Positions 33,074 to 35,853 of a stretch of 35,853 nucleotides of DNA are shown here, one piece after another. The DNA is from JBMDXK01 sp048594375 (GTDB lineage: Bacteria; Pseudomonadota; Alphaproteobacteria; Rhizobiales; Methylopilaceae). The notes below the pieces were generated by a model. That model was not told the DNA's origin. It made no database searches and saw only the letters and a list, made by a program, of their open reading frames with translations. How positions within the stretch are numbered: the first letter of the stretch is position 1; each line of letters starts with the position of its first letter. The position numbers were made by a program, and so were the translations under genes. The DNA lies in NCBI GenBank assembly GCA_048594375.1, contig JBMDXK010000029.1:1-35853 (forward strand). The letters run 5' to 3'.

Positions 33074-35428
33074 ATGTCTATTCTTGTTTCGACACTGGGT
33101 TTTCCGCGCATCGGCGCTCGCCGTGAGCTGAAAATGGCTCTGGAAAGCTTCTGGGCTGGCAAAAGCTCGGCTGAAGATTTGCAGAACACCGCAAAAGAAC
33201 TGCGTAAAATCAACTGGGAACGTCAGAAATCCCTTGGTGTGCAGCACATTCCTTCCAATGATTTTTCTTTTTACGATCAGGTTCTGGATACCAGTGTTCT
33301 GGTGGGCGCAGTGCCAGCAATCTACGGCTGGAACGGCGGTAACGTTTCTCTCGATACGTATTTTGCTATGGCGCGCGGTACCAAAGGTGCTGCAAACGCG
33401 GAAGCATGCTGTGCAGGTCACGCTCCTGCGACGGGCGCAGGCAAAGGTCTGCCAGCACAAGAAATGACAAAATGGTTCGACACCAACTACCACTATATGG
33501 TGCCTGAACTGACTATCGATCAAAACTTTGCTTTGGCTTCCACAAAGCCTGTTGACGAATTTAACGAAGCAAAAGCTCTTGGCGTCCACACCCGCCCTGT
33601 GCTGGTTGGCCCTGTAACGTTCCTGAAAGTGGCTAAAGCTTCCGGCGAAAACTTTGATACATTGACTTTGCTGCCAAAACTGCTGCCTGTTTATGCTCAA
33701 GTTCTTCAACAGCTTGCTCAGGCGGGTGCCGATTTTGTTCAGATTGATGAGCCGTGCATGGTTCTTGATCTTGACGATGCAACACGCGCAGCACTGAAAA
33801 CAGCGTTTGCTGAACTTTCCAAAGCAGCGCCCCAGCTGAAAATCATTGTTGCGACCTATTTTGGTGCGCTGCAAGAAAACCTCGAAACCGCTGTAAACCT
33901 GCCTGTTGCCGGTCTGCATGTGGATCTGGTACGCGCTCCTGAACAACTGGAAACTGTTCTTGCAAAAGCACCGAAAGATCTCATTCTTTCGCTGGGTGTT
34001 ATTGATGGCCGTAACGTATGGCGCGCTGATCTTGAAGCCGTACTCAATGTGCTTGAGCCTGTTGTTGCTGCGCGCGGTCAGGATAAAGTCATTGTTGCGC
34101 CTTCCTGCTCCTTGCTGCATACGCCAATCGACCTTGAAATCGAAACCGCTCTCGATGCCGATCTTAAAACATGGCTGGCTTTTGCTATCCAGAAAATTGG
34201 CGAACTCACCACACTTGGCAAAGCTTTGGGTAATGGCCGTGACAGTGTGAAAGACGCTCTGGCAGATTCCACTAAAGCGGCTCAAGCGCGTAAAACATCT
34301 CCGAAAATTCACGATAAAGCAGTACAGGCGCGTGCGGCCAACATCACTCCTGACCTCATCAACCGCAAAAACGTGTTTGCAGAGCGTCAACGCACCCAGC
34401 GTCAGGAACTTGGTCTGCCGGTTTATCCAACAACAACCATCGGTTCCTTCCCGCAGACTTCCGAAGTACGCCAAGCGCGCTCTGCCCATGCAAAAGGCCA
34501 GATGAGCGATGCGGACTACAACGCATTCCTGCGCAAAGAAACTGAATCTGCTATTCGTTGGCAGGAAGAAATCGGCATCGACGTTCTCGTGCATGGCGAA
34601 TTTGAACGTAACGACATGGTGCAGTATTTCGGTGAGCAACTCGCCGGTTACGCCTTCACTAAAAATGGCTGGGTGCAGAGCTACGGTTCCCGTTGCGTCC
34701 GTCCACCAATCATTTTCGGTGACGTTTCCCGCCCTGTTGCCATGACTGTTGAATGGGCAACCTATGCACAGTCTCTCTCCAAAAAGTATGTGAAGGGCAT
34801 GTTGACTGGCCCCATCACCATGCTGCAATGGTCTTTCGTGCGTAACGATCTGCCCCGCGCCGATGTTTGCCGCCAGATTGCTTTTGCAATCCGTGATGAA
34901 GTGCAGGATCTTGAAAAAGCTGGCATCAACATTATCCAGATTGACGAAGCTGCCATGCGTGAAGGTCTGCCGCTGCGCCGCAGTGACTGGAAAACCTATC
35001 TGGATTGGGCTGTGGAATCCTTCCGCATCACCGCTTCCGGTGTTGCTGACAAAACCCAGATCCACACGCATATGTGCTACTCTGAATTCAATGACATCAT
35101 TGACTCCATTGCAGCACTCGATGCAGACGTGATCTCTATTGAGACATCCCGTTCAAAAATGGAATTGCTGGAAGCGTTCACCGCTTACAAATATCCTAAT
35201 GAAATCGGACCTGGTGTTTACGACATCCACTCCCCGCGCGTGCCAACTGTTGAAGAAATGGTTGAACTGCTGGACAAAGCGGCTGATGATCTCGCCATCG
35301 ATCAAATCTGGGTTAACCCGGATTGCGGCCTGAAAACCCGCAAATGGGAAGAAGTACGCCCTGCTCTTGTGAACATGGTGGAAGCAACCCGCCGCGTTCG
35401 TGGCAAATTGCAAGCAAAAACTGCTTAA
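33074..35428 (+). CDS. metE: Cobalamin-independent methionine synthase
   Basis: MetE transfers a methyl group from 5-methyltetrahydrofolate (polyglutamate) to homocysteine. The 784-residue length fits the family (E. coli 753). It starts STLGFPRIGARRELKMALESFW, and the C-terminal barrel carries the zinc ligands His666, Cys668 (THMCYSEF), Glu690 (SIETSRSKMELL) and Cys751 (WVNPDCGLKTR), all at a constant offset of 25 from the E. coli residues 641, 643, 665 and 726. LPVYPTTTIGSFPQT marks the second barrel. The codon use is typical of highly expressed genes. Strong terminator downstream. Confidence 0.98.
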   Translation: MSILVSTLGFPRIGARRELKMALESFWAGKSSAEDLQNTAKELRKINWERQKSLGVQHIPSNDFSFYDQVLDTSVLVGAVPAIYGWNGGNVSLDTYFAMARGTKGAANAEACCAGHAPATGAGKGLPAQEMTKWFDTNYHYMVPELTIDQNFALASTKPVDEFNEAKALGVHTRPVLVGPVTFLKVAKASGENFDTLTLLPKLLPVYAQVLQQLAQAGADFVQIDEPCMVLDLDDATRAALKTAFAELSKAAPQLKIIVATYFGALQENLETAVNLPVAGLHVDLVRAPEQLETVLAKAPKDLILSLGVIDGRNVWRADLEAVLNVLEPVVAARGQDKVIVAPSCSLLHTPIDLEIETALDADLKTWLAFAIQKIGELTTLGKALGNGRDSVKDALADSTKAAQARKTSPKIHDKAVQARAANITPDLINRKNVFAERQRTQRQELGLPVYPTTTIGSFPQTSEVRQARSAHAKGQMSDADYNAFLRKETESAIRWQEEIGIDVLVHGEFERNDMVQYFGEQLAGYAFTKNGWVQSYGSRCVRPPIIFGDVSRPVAMTVEWATYAQSLSKKYVKGMLTGPITMLQWSFVRNDLPRADVCRQIAFAIRDEVQDLEKAGINIIQIDEAAMREGLPLRRSDWKTYLDWAVESFRITASGVADKTQIHTHMCYSEFNDIIDSIAALDADVISIETSRSKMELLEAFTAYKYPNEIGPGVYDIHSPRVPTVEEMVELLDKAADDLAIDQIWVNPDCGLKTRKWEEVRPALVNMVEATRRVRGKLQAKTA

Positions 35429-35443
35429 GTTCTAGCAGAATTT

Positions 35444-35478
35444 AATCCCCTCGCAGCTTCCCTGCGAGGGGATTTTTT
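35444..35478 (+). terminator. Rho-independent terminator after metE
   Basis: AATCCCCTCGCAG (35444-35456) pairs perfectly over 13 bases with CTGCGAGGGGATT (35462-35474), with a 5-base loop and a T-run. It lies 15 bases after the metE stop. Confidence 0.95.
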
Positions 35479-35631
35479 ATACCTCACCACATAAAACATA
35501 TAAAAAATGTATATAATATAAATACAACAATTGCACTTGATAAATAATAACCCTGATGGTATTGTTTTTACATTAAATAACAATTTATATCTGATCTTTT
35601 TAAGAATCACATATTATTCGGGTTAATTGTT

Positions 35632-35853
35632 TTGATCACCAGTCCATCATATTCTGATGCACGACCAAGCGGTGAGCCCCTTGCCCCGTCCCGCCAATAT
35701 GCAGTTCAAAACGATTTTTCCAGTCATCTTCCATCGCGTCCGGCTTCTGCTGTTGCCTCGCAGAATATTCCGGTGGATTCCGGTAGTTTCGTTCCGCTTC
35801 GTTCCGCTGGGGGTGGTGGTGATAATTCTGTTGGCAATGAGGATGTTGAGAGC
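35632..35853 (+). CDS. 5' part of a Ser/Pro/Gly-rich orphan gene, cut by the window end
   Basis: From a TTG at 35632 a frame runs open to the end (74 codons) and begins ITSPSYSDARPSGEPLAPSR, later FVPLRSAGGGGDNSVGNEDVES. The composition (Ser, Pro, Asn, Gln, no hydrophobic signal) is like that of the other orphan proteins here, and it follows a strong terminator and an AT-rich promoter-like stretch. The start is uncertain: a ribosome site is weak. What lies beyond is unknown. Confidence 0.5.
   Translation, partial: MITSPSYSDARPSGEPLAPSRQYAVQNDFSSHLPSRPASAVASQNIPVDSGSFVPLRSAGGGGDNSVGNEDVES

Noticed and set aside
32902..33126. A 74-residue plus-strand frame before metE
   Set aside because: It overlaps the metE start in another frame and covers the structured leader.
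33071..35071. A 666-residue open frame on the minus strand
   Set aside because: It lies wholly opposite metE, whose motifs and zinc ligands are certain. Its long openness comes from the codon bias of metE.
1..35853. CRISPR arrays, rRNA, tRNA genes and insertion sequences
   Set aside because: I saw no regularly spaced repeats, no tRNA cloverleaf ends, no rRNA segments and no transposase reading frame.

Overview
This window looks like chromosomal DNA of an alphaproteobacterium, most likely of the Hyphomicrobiales (Rhizobiales), near the Brucella/Bartonella side. The grounds are a fused ispDF gene, a dusB-ntrB-ntrC / ntrY-ntrX nitrogen-regulation cluster, an IalB-family periplasmic protein, a Tat-type lipoprotein L,D-transpeptidase, and a pair of short palindromic intergenic repeats (10885-10919 and 10974-11022) of a kind I associate with rhizobial and Brucella genomes. 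Genus is not decidable from the sequence alone. Housekeeping genes are GC-balanced, whereas several orphan genes and their upstream regions are clearly AT-rich.

Layout. 1-5.5 kb: the 3' part of a large protein with glycine-rich membrane segments, an L,D-transpeptidase lipoprotein, dusA (minus), an unlisted 26-residue membrane peptide (minus) and an IalB-like secreted protein (minus). 5.5-9 kb: AT-rich DNA with an orphan 343-aa protein, then an adenylate-forming-enzyme homologue that has lost its catalytic signatures. 9-10.9 kb: a compact arsenic operon arsR-acr3-arsC (minus). 11-24.2 kb: the nitrogen/isoprenoid block, read on the minus strand as ispDF, pncC, ntrY, ntrX, (parA-like and methyltransferase genes on the opposite strand), dusB, ntrB, (a DUF262/HNH defence-type gene), ntrC. 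24.5-26.1 kb: an EF-hand orphan protein and a small PhnA-type protein. 26.2-31.3 kb: nrdA and nrdB, with two NrdR boxes in front and an orphan Gly-tailed gene between them. 31.4-35.4 kb: a RecD-like helicase and metE with a long structured leader. The window ends inside the 5' part of another Ser/Pro-rich orphan gene.

How the parts relate. NtrB-NtrC and NtrY-NtrX are paired sensor/regulator systems for nitrogen status; DusA and DusB modify tRNA; IspDF supplies two steps of the MEP isoprenoid pathway; NrdA/NrdB make deoxynucleotides. The most informative observation is that NrdB carries phenylalanine (F150) in place of the radical tyrosine while keeping all six metal ligands with the spacing of the Chlamydia trachomatis R2 protein. 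This marks a class Ic (Mn/Fe-type) ribonucleotide reductase.

A second theme is single orphan genes lying between or beside core genes (3-2078, 6118-7149, 24543-25856, 29348-29929, 35632-end, possibly 17895-18557). Those whose N-terminus is visible lack a Sec signal and mostly begin with Ser/Asn/Gln/Pro-rich stretches, as substrates of contact-dependent secretion systems often do. No secretion apparatus lies in this window, so that idea remains inference.
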